NCBI GenBank assembly: GCA_036399715.1
Contig: DASWMO010000106.1
Span: forward strand, 1-26,467
DNA: 26,467 bases
Origin: DASVSE01 sp036399715
GTDB taxonomy: Bacteria > Bacteroidota > Rhodothermia > Rhodothermales > Rubricoccaceae
Direction of reading: 5' to 3'
A program made the translations under genes and the position numbers. The notes under the pieces are model-generated. The model did no database searches. It had not been told where the DNA came from and saw nothing but the letters and a program-made list of their open reading frames with translations. Of this stretch, positions 14,837 to 20,891 are shown in pieces. The first letter of the stretch is position 1, and every line of letters starts with the position of its first letter.

Positions 14837-15487
14837 CTACGGGCGGCCCTCTCCGGCGTTCCCTCCAACGTCGGCGACGCCCCGCCCGGCTGTCGCTTCG
14901 ACGAACCGGGCCGCGAGTGCGTCGGCCGCCGAGCGCGGCACCTCCAGCAGGAGGACCGTTCCATCGGACGAGAATGTCTGCTTGCGCACGACGACGCCCG
15001 CGCCAGACGCGACGCGCATCGCCGCCGCCGTGTCTGCGAATTCGAACGTCAGCCGCACGGCCACGCGCACGACGCGAACGGCTGTCGGGGCACCGTCGAG
15101 GGCGAGGCCGGCGGCCTCGCCGTAGGCCCGCGCGAGGCCGCCCGTGCCCAGCTTCGTCCCGCCGTAGTAGCGCGTCACGACGACGAGCGTGTCGGAGAGC
15201 CCGCGGCGCTCGATCTCGCGCAGGATCGGGATGCCCGCCGAGCCCGACGGCTCGCCGTCGTCCGACGTGCGCGGCGTGGCGCCGTCGCCGCGCTCGCCCG
15301 GCGCGCCGAGGCGCGCGGCCCAGCACCAGTGCGTCGCCTGCGGCTCGCGCCGGCGGACCTCCGCGAGACAGGTCGCCACGGCCACGTCGTCGGGCGCGGC
15401 GAACGCCTCGCCGATAAAACGCGAGCCCTTGACCTTGGGCGTCTCGGCACGGGCTGTCCCGTCGAGGGCGAGGTAGGAGTCGGACAC
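14837..15487 (-). CDS. yigZ: YigZ/IMPACT (UPF0029) family protein
   Basis: This 216-aa protein has the N-terminal UPF0029/IMPACT domain (about 15-130). The motifs are KVKGSRFIGEAF, ATHWCWAARLG, RTSDDGEPSGSAGIPIL (the DGEPxGTAG-like signature), VVVTRYYGGTKLGTGGLARAYG and a C-terminal DUF1949-like ferredoxin-fold region (about 140-205). Eukaryotic IMPACT and yeast YIH1 regulate GCN2; bacterial YigZ is conserved but its role is poorly defined. The start is the GTG at 15487 (VSDSYLAL), which gives the family N-terminus; the frame remains open upstream into the divergent permease gene but loses similarity. It is followed by the DUF3140 gene. Confidence 0.9.
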   Translation of the reverse strand: MSDSYLALDGTARAETPKVKGSRFIGEAFAAPDDVAVATCLAEVRRREPQATHWCWAARLGAPGERGDGATPRTSDDGEPSGSAGIPILREIERRGLSDTLVVVTRYYGGTKLGTGGLARAYGEAAGLALDGAPTAVRVVRVAVRLTFEFADTAAAMRVASGAGVVVRKQTFSSDGTVLLLEVPRSAADALAARFVEATAGRGVADVGGNAGEGRP

Positions 15488-15520
15488 GGGGCGGGCGGAT
15501 GCGCAAGCAGAGCGGGCCGC

Positions 15521-15528
15521 TAGTTTCG
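15521..15528 (+). promoter_or_regulatory. Putative -7 promoter element of the TauE/SafE gene
   Basis: TAGTTTCG fits the TAGYTTnn series seen elsewhere in the window and ends 17 nt before the ATG at 15546, in the 58-bp gap between divergent genes. Confidence 0.45.
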
Positions 15529-15545
15529 CACGCCCACCGCGCCCG

Positions 15546-16319
15546 ATGCCCGTCTCCCCGCTCTCGCTCGCTGTCCTGTGCACGGCCGCCGCCGTGGCGG
15601 GCCTCATCGACGCCGTCGTGGGCGGAGGCGGGCTCGTGCAGACGCCCGCGCTGTTCGTGCTTCTGCCCGGCGCTCCCGTCGCGGCCATCCTCGGCACCAA
15701 CAAGGCGGCCGGCGTCTGGGGCACGTCGGCCGCGGCCGTCACGTATGCGCGCCGCGTGCCTGTAGACGTCGTCGCGACGGTGATGATGGCGCTCGCGGCG
15801 GCAGCCGCGGCGTGGGTCGGGGCGCACGCGGTCGGGCTCGTGAGCCGCGAGGCGTTCCGTCCGCTCCTCGCGATCGCAATCGTCGGGCTGGGCGGGTACA
15901 CGCTCGCGCGCAAGGACTTCGGGGCCGTGCTTCGCGAGGGCATGTCGCCCCGGGCTCGGCGCGCGGCGGGCGTCGCCGTCGGCCTCGTCGTGGGCTTCTA
16001 CGACGGGTTCTTCGGGCCCGGCGGCGGCGCGCTGTTCGTGTTCGGCCTGGTGACGGTCGCCGGGCTGGACGTGCTGCGCGCGTCGGCGTCGGCGCGGATC
16101 GTCAATGTGGCGACGAACGTGGCCGCGCTCGCCGTGTTCATCGCGGCCGGGCACGTGCTCTGGGCCGTCGCCCTCCCGATGGCCGCGTGCAACCTCGCCG
16201 GCGGCCTCGCTGGGTCGCGGCTCGCGTTGCGGCACGGGGCGGGCTTCGTGCGCATCGCGTTCGTCGCCGTGCTCTCGCTCCTGCTCGCGCGCCTGCTATG
16301 GGAGATGGCCATTGCTTGA
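15546..16319 (+). CDS. TauE/SafE family membrane permease (sulfite exporter type)
   Basis: This 257-aa polytopic membrane protein has about eight hydrophobic segments in two homologous halves. The N-terminal repeat has GLIDAVVGGGGLVQTPAL and LGTNKAAGVWGTSAAA. The second half has VGFYDGFFGPGGGALFVFG and ASASARIVNVATNVAALAVF, the two hallmark motif pairs of TauE/SafE proteins. Family members move small organic or inorganic anions such as sulfite or sulfoacetate across the inner membrane; the substrate here is unknown. It is monocistronic, divergent from yigZ and convergent with clpS (21-bp gap). Confidence 0.9.
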   Translation: MPVSPLSLAVLCTAAAVAGLIDAVVGGGGLVQTPALFVLLPGAPVAAILGTNKAAGVWGTSAAAVTYARRVPVDVVATVMMALAAAAAAWVGAHAVGLVSREAFRPLLAIAIVGLGGYTLARKDFGAVLREGMSPRARRAAGVAVGLVVGFYDGFFGPGGGALFVFGLVTVAGLDVLRASASARIVNVATNVAALAVFIAAGHVLWAVALPMAACNLAGGLAGSRLALRHGAGFVRIAFVAVLSLLLARLLWEMAIA

Positions 16320-16340
16320 GACGGTGGCCTCCGGCGGGGA

Positions 16341-16682
16341 CTAGCCCTCGATCTCGGTCACGAGCGCGATCTCGCGCAGGACGCCCTGGACCCGCAGGCA
16401 GTCGAAAAAGTCACCCGTGTAGACGCAGTCCTTGCCCTCGGTGTGGACCGTCCACGCGTGGCGCGCGCCGTCCTCGGCCGAGCAGCCGACGGCCTTCATG
16501 AGCTGCAGGATGACATCGTCGAACGTGTGGACATCGTCGTCGTAGAGGATCACGCGCCACGGCGTCTTGACGCGCTCGTCGACCGCGACCTCCTCGTCGA
16601 GTTCGGGCAGCGCGGGGAGGTCCGGGCCATCGAACGGAAGGCGGCGCGCGTGGGCAGTGGGACAGAGCACGGCGGGGCGCAT
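16341..16682 (-). CDS. clpS: ATP-dependent Clp protease adaptor ClpS
   Basis: This 113-aa protein has a flexible N-terminal extension (about 1-38) and a ClpS core (about 39-110). Key stretches are PWRVILYDDDVHTFDDVILQL, GCSAEDGARHAWTVHTEGKDCVY and LREIALVTEIE. ClpS delivers N-degron substrates to ClpAP. His80 in VHTEGK aligns with the E. coli His66 that contacts the substrate N-terminus. The NDD motif of E. coli is DDD here, so the Asn34 equivalent is Asp48. The ATG at 16682 lies 4 nt after the purS stop, so the genes are cotranscribed. No clpA or aat is visible nearby. Confidence 0.9.
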   Translation of the reverse strand: MRPAVLCPTAHARRLPFDGPDLPALPELDEEVAVDERVKTPWRVILYDDDVHTFDDVILQLMKAVGCSAEDGARHAWTVHTEGKDCVYTGDFFDCLRVQGVLREIALVTEIEG

Positions 16683-16686
16683 CGGA

Positions 16687-16971
16687 TCAGAGGGCGACGC
16701 CGCTCTCGCTGTGCGGGCCGGCGGCGGGCAGGACGGCGAGAATCTCGAAGTCCTCCGTGACCGGGTTGGCGAGCAGCGTCCGGCAGGCCTCGTCGGCAAG
16801 GCGCTGCGCCTCCGACGCGTCGTCGGTGTTCAGCGTCAGTTCGACGAAGCGGCCCGTCCGGACGCTCTCGACGGCCGGCAGACCGAGCGTGTGGAGCGCT
16901 CGGCAGACGGCCTGCCCCTGCGGGTCGAGGATGGACGGCCGGAGCAGGATGCGGACGTGGACGTGGTACAT
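16687..16971 (-). CDS. purS: Phosphoribosylformylglycinamidine synthase subunit PurS
   Basis: This 94-aa protein matches PurS, the small third subunit of the PurLQS FGAM synthase of purine synthesis. Features are the N-terminal VHVRILLRPSILDPQGQAVCRALHTLG, the basic VESVRTGRFVELTLNTDD and the C-terminal ANPVTEDFEIL. PurS bridges PurL and PurQ and helps channel ammonia. purQ and small-form purL are not in the window. The ATG at 16971 is 37 nt after the pssA stop and the gene runs directly into clpS; the grouping is operonic rather than pathway-based. Confidence 0.93.
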   Translation of the reverse strand: MYHVHVRILLRPSILDPQGQAVCRALHTLGLPAVESVRTGRFVELTLNTDDASEAQRLADEACRTLLANPVTEDFEILAVLPAAGPHSESGVAL

Positions 16972-17008
16972 CAGAATCGGGCCAGGATGCGGACGAAGTC
17001 CATCGGGA

Positions 17009-17884
17009 TCAGGTGTCGTCCGAGCGGAGCGGCGGGGCGTCCAAAGCTAGCGCCGCTGAATCGTCCGCCGGGTCCGTCGTCGCGGCGCGGTAGGCCCACG
17101 CGAGCGCGCGCCCGACCCCGATGGCGAGGTACACGACGGCGACGAAGAGGAGGCCGCGCTCCTGGAACACGCCCGCGAGCACGAGTGCGACGAGGAAGCC
17201 GACAAAGCGCCAGCGGTACGTCCGCAGGTTGGCGCGCGTGGGCTGCGGGAGGGCCGGGAACGAGACCGGCGACACCATGAGCGTCGACAGGACGACGACG
17301 AGGATGATGAGGGCCGAGATCTGCGGGCGCGCCAGGACCGACGCCCCGAGGCCGCTCTGCGGGCCGAACGTGAGGATGAACACGACCACCGTCCCGGCCT
17401 GCGCCGGGATCGGGAGACCGCGAAACTCGGCCGACTTCTTTTCGGGCGACGACTGGGTGTTGAAGTATGCCAACCGGAGCGCGCCGAAAAGGGCGGGTAG
17501 GCTCGCAAGCAGCGCGCCCCAGAGCGGCCCGAGCTGGTGCAGGCCGAACTCGTAGAGCAGGAAGCTCGGCGCGACGCCGAACGAGACGACGTCCGAGAGC
17601 GAGTCCAGCTCGAGCCCGAACTCGCTCGACACGCCCGCCAGGCGCGCGAGCATCCCGTCGAGCAGGTCGAAGAAGCCCGCGAGGACGACGAGCCACGCCG
17701 CGGCTTCGAGGTGCCCGTCGGCCGCGTAGAGGAGCGAGAAGAACCCGGCGAGCAGGTTCATCAGCGTGAAAAAGTTCGGCACGGCCGCGCGGGCGCGCTG
17801 CGAGCGCTGCGCGCGGAGCGCCCCGTCGGCGGGGAGCCGGCGGGAGCGGAGCAGAGGCCCGCGGCGGGCGCGCGGCGCGCTCAC
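17009..17884 (-). CDS. pssA: CDP-diacylglycerol--serine O-phosphatidyltransferase
   Basis: This 291-aa membrane protein of the CDP-alcohol phosphatidyltransferase family makes phosphatidylserine from CDP-diacylglycerol and serine. The N-terminus is basic. The first membrane helix begins at PNFFTLMNLLAGFFSLLYA. The catalytic CDP-OH-P motif DGx2ARx8Gx3Dx3D is complete, running from DGMLARL to LDSLSD (about residues 76-98). Further membrane helices follow, and FRGLPIPAQAG is typical of PssA. The start is a GTG whose last two bases plus the next form the TGA of the preceding 42-codon ORF. psd (phosphatidylserine decarboxylase), often adjacent, is absent. Confidence 0.92.
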   Translation of the reverse strand: MSAPRARRGPLLRSRRLPADGALRAQRSQRARAAVPNFFTLMNLLAGFFSLLYAADGHLEAAAWLVVLAGFFDLLDGMLARLAGVSSEFGLELDSLSDVVSFGVAPSFLLYEFGLHQLGPLWGALLASLPALFGALRLAYFNTQSSPEKKSAEFRGLPIPAQAGTVVVFILTFGPQSGLGASVLARPQISALIILVVVLSTLMVSPVSFPALPQPTRANLRTYRWRFVGFLVALVLAGVFQERGLLFVAVVYLAIGVGRALAWAYRAATTDPADDSAALALDAPPLRSDDT

Positions 17885-18009
17885 CGGCCGTCGCCGGTCT
17901 GGCCGGCGCTCGCTGGCGCACTGGCAGGCGCCGCAGCCGACGCCTCGTCCGGGAGGTGGCCGATGACGGTCTCGTCGGCGACGAGGGACTTTCCTTCTGG
18001 AGCGAACAT
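17881..18009 (-). CDS. Possible 42-aa protein or leader peptide overlapping pssA
   Basis: A short frame from ATG 18009 encodes 42 residues (MFAPEGKSLVADETVIGHLP, then an Ala/Pro/Ser-rich tail ending TGDGR). Its TGA overlaps the pssA GTG in the arrangement GTGA. A -7-like TAGGTTTC lies 20 nt upstream of the ATG, the same geometry as other genes here. I recognise no homolog, and there is no signal or membrane segment. The first codons (GCT, CCA, GAA, GGA) are less GC-rich than the genome average. It could be a real small protein, a leader peptide that controls pssA by coupling, or an untranslated leader. Confidence 0.45.
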   Translation of the reverse strand: MFAPEGKSLVADETVIGHLPDEASAAAPASAPASAGQTGDGR

Positions 18010-18020
18010 CGGACTGAGAC

Positions 18021-18036
18021 AGGTTTGCTGAAACCT
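18021..18036. promoter_or_regulatory. Palindrome overlapping the pssA-side -7 element (possible operator)
   Basis: AGGTTT (18021-18026), GCTG and AAACCT (18031-18036) form a 6-bp inverted repeat. It covers most of the minus-strand -7 candidate and the likely start of transcription, where a repressor could act. It may equally be an RNA hairpin or chance. Confidence 0.35.
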
Positions 18037-18037
18037 A
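18030..18037 (-). promoter_or_regulatory. Putative -7 promoter element of the small ORF-pssA-purS-clpS operon
   Basis: On the minus strand the bases read TAGGTTTC, matching TAnnTTTG in all but the last position, and end 20 nt before the ATG at 18009. A plus-strand candidate lies 37 bp away, so this is a compact divergent promoter region. Confidence 0.5.
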
Positions 18038-18074
18038 CGACGCCGGCCTGCGGCGCTGCGTTCGCTCGCCGCGG

Positions 18075-18082
18075 TACGTTGG
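18075..18082 (+). promoter_or_regulatory. Putative -7 promoter element of the 116-aa gene
   Basis: TACGTTGG fits the TAnnTTnn series and ends 23 nt before the ATG at 18106. Confidence 0.45.
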
Positions 18083-18105
18083 CGCACTCTCCCTCCCGCC
18101 CTGCA

Positions 18106-18456
18106 ATGCCGCGCGCCCTCTTTCTCGCCACGCCTCTCCCGCCTGACCTCGCCGAGCGCGCCCGCGAGACCGTCGCCGACCTGCGCTCGGACGCGCCGCC
18201 GCGCGAGCGCGCCGAGCGGGCGGCCGCGCTCATCCTCGCGCTCACCGAGGAGTCGCTCCGGTTCCACTTCCGCGCGCCAATGGCCGACCTCGGCGTCGGG
18301 ATGCTCACGCGCAAGTCCGTCGACGTCGCGCTAGACGTGACTACCAAGGGCATCCGCGGCTCGATGCGCTCCGTCCTCGGCGGCTTCGACGACACGCAGC
18401 TCCGCGGCGTCGCGGACACCATCGAGGCCCGCCTCTACCCCGACCCGCACGGCTGA
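18106..18456 (+). CDS. Hypothetical 116-aa protein
   Basis: I do not recognise this family. The protein is soluble and helix-rich, with many Arg and Glu in the first half (about 15-45) and a more conserved-looking middle, FHFRAPMADLGVGMLTRKS (about 53-72), followed by VDVALDVTTKGIRGSMRSVLGG. No signal peptide, membrane segment or cysteine pair is visible. Codon use is the high-GC, G/C-ending style of the neighbourhood, which argues that the frame is real. The ATG lies 23 nt after a -7-like element. The secreted low-GC gene begins 5 nt after its stop, so the two may share a transcript. Confidence 0.7.
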   Translation: MPRALFLATPLPPDLAERARETVADLRSDAPPRERAERAAALILALTEESLRFHFRAPMADLGVGMLTRKSVDVALDVTTKGIRGSMRSVLGGFDDTQLRGVADTIEARLYPDPHG

Positions 18457-18461
18457 TCCCA

Positions 18462-19394
18462 ATGCGCAGCCTCATTTTCCTACTTGCCATAGTCGGCTTT
18501 TGCTCCGGCTGTACCGCGTTCGCGCAGTCGACGAGTTCGCGGACGCTCGAACGCTTTGCAGCCGAATCTGCATACCGGCCGGCACACTCCGACAGCCTCG
18601 TTGGGTTCTACCGCATGTCAACCGGCCTTGGAGGCGGCTCCATTTCCGTCTACCGGAACGGGATTGTCAAGACGACATCGTACGGCGATGTTGGGACTTC
18701 TTACAGTTTCTTTCTCCCTCCACCTTTCGACTACTGGGGGGCGGACCAGTGGGGGTGGTATGCCATCCGATCCGACACGCTCCTCGTTCGGGGAGCTGGC
18801 CCGATCGGCTACGGAACCCCTTTCTCGTGCGGAACCGCTTCTGTAAACGTGGGGGCACCAGACGCGATGTTTAGGCTCGACCGGTTCTTGATCAAGCGGA
18901 CCGAGGGTCAGGTACATCTTGTATACTCGGATTCAACCTCGCAGCACAACTGGGCATTCGATCTTGTCTCTCGACGCGGCGAGGCCGGTAGGCTCACGAC
19001 ACCTCCCGGAGGCTACGTGCGAGACGGGATCGGCACTCTTTCAGACAGCCTGTTCGACTGGAGGACCGTCGCGCCGGTGCCCTGCAACGCGCAGCAAGGG
19101 CTCGAACTCGAGTTTCGCCTGACCGAGTTTCCACGCGGAGACGGCGTGCCCCAAGGGGACGGGTGCCGCGAAGTTGGGGGCGTAATCACCGACGTCGTCA
19201 CAGGAGCGCCACTGGCTGGCGTTGAGGTCCGCACAGACTTCTGTGGCCGCGAGGTCATCACTGGCGCCGACGGGTCATTCAGGTCAAACTTTGCCACGCG
19301 CGAGGGCCTATACCACCTCGTGTTCTACCGGCCTGACTACCGCCTCGTCCGCGTGTTTGGCCGAGGGGACTCCTACCGCACATGGCAGCACTGA
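18462..19394 (+). CDS. Secreted protein with C-terminal carboxypeptidase-regulatory-like domain
   Basis: This 310-aa protein begins with a signal sequence (MRSLIFLLAIVGFCSGC...AFAQ). Cleavage after AFA-21 fits the style of other exported proteins here; Cys17 is a possible but poor lipobox. The middle (about 30-230) is unrecognised, with scattered Cys and aromatic residues. The end (about 233-310) fits a CarboxypepD_reg-like/beta-sandwich fold: REVGGVITDVVTGAPLAGVEV, then ITGADGSFRSNF and YHLVFYRPDYRLV. Such domains occur in Bacteroidota outer-surface and TonB-dependent proteins; no TonB receptor or type IX signal is attached. Base composition is noticeably lower in GC than all neighbours, with many A/T third positions. 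It converges on ddl (18-bp gap). Confidence 0.75.
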   Translation: MRSLIFLLAIVGFCSGCTAFAQSTSSRTLERFAAESAYRPAHSDSLVGFYRMSTGLGGGSISVYRNGIVKTTSYGDVGTSYSFFLPPPFDYWGADQWGWYAIRSDTLLVRGAGPIGYGTPFSCGTASVNVGAPDAMFRLDRFLIKRTEGQVHLVYSDSTSQHNWAFDLVSRRGEAGRLTTPPGGYVRDGIGTLSDSLFDWRTVAPVPCNAQQGLELEFRLTEFPRGDGVPQGDGCREVGGVITDVVTGAPLAGVEVRTDFCGREVITGADGSFRSNFATREGLYHLVFYRPDYRLVRVFGRGDSYRTWQH

Positions 19395-19412
19395 CGGGTA
19401 GACCGGGGCGTC

Positions 19413-20678
19413 TCAACCTTTCGCGCTCTTGAGGCCGCCGAGGCTCGCTGTCGAGAGCAGGTTCGTCTCGTAGGACCGGATCCGCCCCGCCTCGGCCGCG
19501 TGGCGCTCCAGCGCGAGCCGGATCATGCGGTCCAGCAACGTCGCGAACGGCACGCCCGAGGGTTCCCAGAGGTAGAAGCTCAGCGAGCCCGGAATGGTGT
19601 TGATCTCGTTGAAGTACAGCTGCCCGTCCGCGTCGTCGAGCAGAAAGTCGATGCGGGCGACGCCCGAGCACTCGAAGAGGCGGAAGACTTGGACGGCCAT
19701 CGCGCGCGCTGCGGCTGTGTCGGTCTCCGAGAGCGGGGCCGGGATGAGGCGGTCCAGCGACGCCATGCCCGCCGCGCCCGAGGCGGCGCCCTTCGCACCC
19801 GCCCCGGCATATTTCGCCCCCGAACCGGCCGGGCTGCCCTTGGCGCCTTTCGCGCCGCGCTGGTACTTCTCGGCGAACGTCAGGAGCGCCTCGCCGGTCG
19901 AGCGGACGGGCTCCTCCAGCACGCTCGCCTGCGCCTCGCGCGGGCTGCCGAGGACCGAGCAGTTTACCTCGCGCAGCGCCGTCACGGCACGCTCGACGAG
20001 CACCTTCTCGTCGTACCGTAGCGCCTCCTCGATGGCCGCGTCGAGCGCCTCGCGCGTGTCCGCCTTCGAGATGCCGATCGACGACCCGAGGCGGGCGGGC
20101 TTCACGACGACCGGCAGGCCGAGGTCCGCCTCAACGCGGTCCAGCCACCCGGCCTCGGAGCCCGCCCAGTCGGTCTCGCGGAACGAGACCCACGGCACGA
20201 CCGGGATGCCCTGGTCGCGGCAGACGACCTTCGTGAGCACCTTGTCCATCCCGAGCGCGCTCCCGAAGACGCCCGATCCCGTGTACGGCGCGCCGATGGT
20301 CTCGCAGAGGCCCTGCACGGCGCCGTTCTCGCCCGGCCCGCCGTGGAGGCCGAGAAACAGCACGTCCACGGACGTCTCGAACGGCTTGCGGAACAGACCC
20401 GGCCGCTCGGTCCCCACGAGGCGCGCGCCCGCGCGGTCCGGCCGCCGCTGGACCGTCACCTCGGTCGCCCCGGCGACGAGCGCGTCGAGGTCGCGGTAGC
20501 GCTCGATGTCCAGCAGGCCCTCTCCGGTGTAGAAGCGGCCCGCCTTCGAGATGTAGACCGGGAGGGGCGTGTACACCGTGCGGTCCAGCGCCGCCGCCGC
20601 CTGCAGGCTCGTGATAACACTCACCTCGTGTTCGGGCGAGACGCCGCCGAAGACGACGCCGACGATCAGGGGAGGCAT
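19413..20678 (-). CDS. ddl: D-alanine--D-alanine ligase with Gly/Ala/Lys insertion
   Basis: This 421-aa cytoplasmic ATP-grasp enzyme joins two D-alanines for the peptidoglycan precursor. The N-terminus MPPLIVGVVFGGVSPEHEVS, LHGGPGENGAVQG (111-123), GVFGSALGMDKVLTK, VVKPARLGSSIGIS (191-204) and the metal-binding ARIDFLLDDADGQLYFNEINTIPGS (341-365) are all present. Lys271-Tyr272 in FAEKY match the E. coli DdlB residues associated with D-Ala rather than D-lactate use. The protein is longer than the usual 310-370 aa, partly because of an unusual low-complexity stretch at about 274-303, rich in Gly, Ala and Lys, in the omega-loop region before GMASLDRLIPAPLS. I chose the ATG at 20678; the upstream in-frame ATG would add 18 atypical residues. 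Confidence 0.94.
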   Translation of the reverse strand: MPPLIVGVVFGGVSPEHEVSVITSLQAAAALDRTVYTPLPVYISKAGRFYTGEGLLDIERYRDLDALVAGATEVTVQRRPDRAGARLVGTERPGLFRKPFETSVDVLFLGLHGGPGENGAVQGLCETIGAPYTGSGVFGSALGMDKVLTKVVCRDQGIPVVPWVSFRETDWAGSEAGWLDRVEADLGLPVVVKPARLGSSIGISKADTREALDAAIEEALRYDEKVLVERAVTALREVNCSVLGSPREAQASVLEEPVRSTGEALLTFAEKYQRGAKGAKGSPAGSGAKYAGAGAKGAASGAAGMASLDRLIPAPLSETDTAAARAMAVQVFRLFECSGVARIDFLLDDADGQLYFNEINTIPGSLSFYLWEPSGVPFATLLDRMIRLALERHAAEAGRIRSYETNLLSTASLGGLKSAKG

Positions 20679-20817
20679 GGCGCAGGCGGGCGGGTGGGCG
20701 CGCAATCTCGCACACGGGCAGGCAGAGGGCACGCCGCTGTGCCCGGGCGGCCTTCACACGCACGCCGTCTTCGCACCCGTTTCCGACACCTCGGCCGCGG
20801 CGGCCGGCCGGCGCGGC

Positions 20818-20825
20818 TAGCTTCG
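20818..20825 (+). promoter_or_regulatory. Putative -7 promoter element of the parvulin operon
   Basis: TAGCTTCG belongs to the same series as the other candidates and lies 66 nt before the ATG at 20892. A 6-bp GC hairpin (20832-20837 with 20844-20849) would fall within the leader. Confidence 0.4.
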
Positions 20826-20891
20826 CCACAGGCGGGCCTGCGGGCCCGCGCCGGGCGCGCCGCGCTCTGTCTCCGTTCTTCCCGACTCGAC

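Noticed and set aside
14496..16235. A 579-codon minus-strand open frame across DUF3140, yigZ and the permease gene
   Set aside because: It has low-complexity Arg-rich content and conflicts with three well-supported genes.
20832..20849. GC hairpin before the parvulin operon as a terminator
   Set aside because: Six-base arms in GC-rich sequence with no T tract are expected by chance, and it would lie inside the leader.
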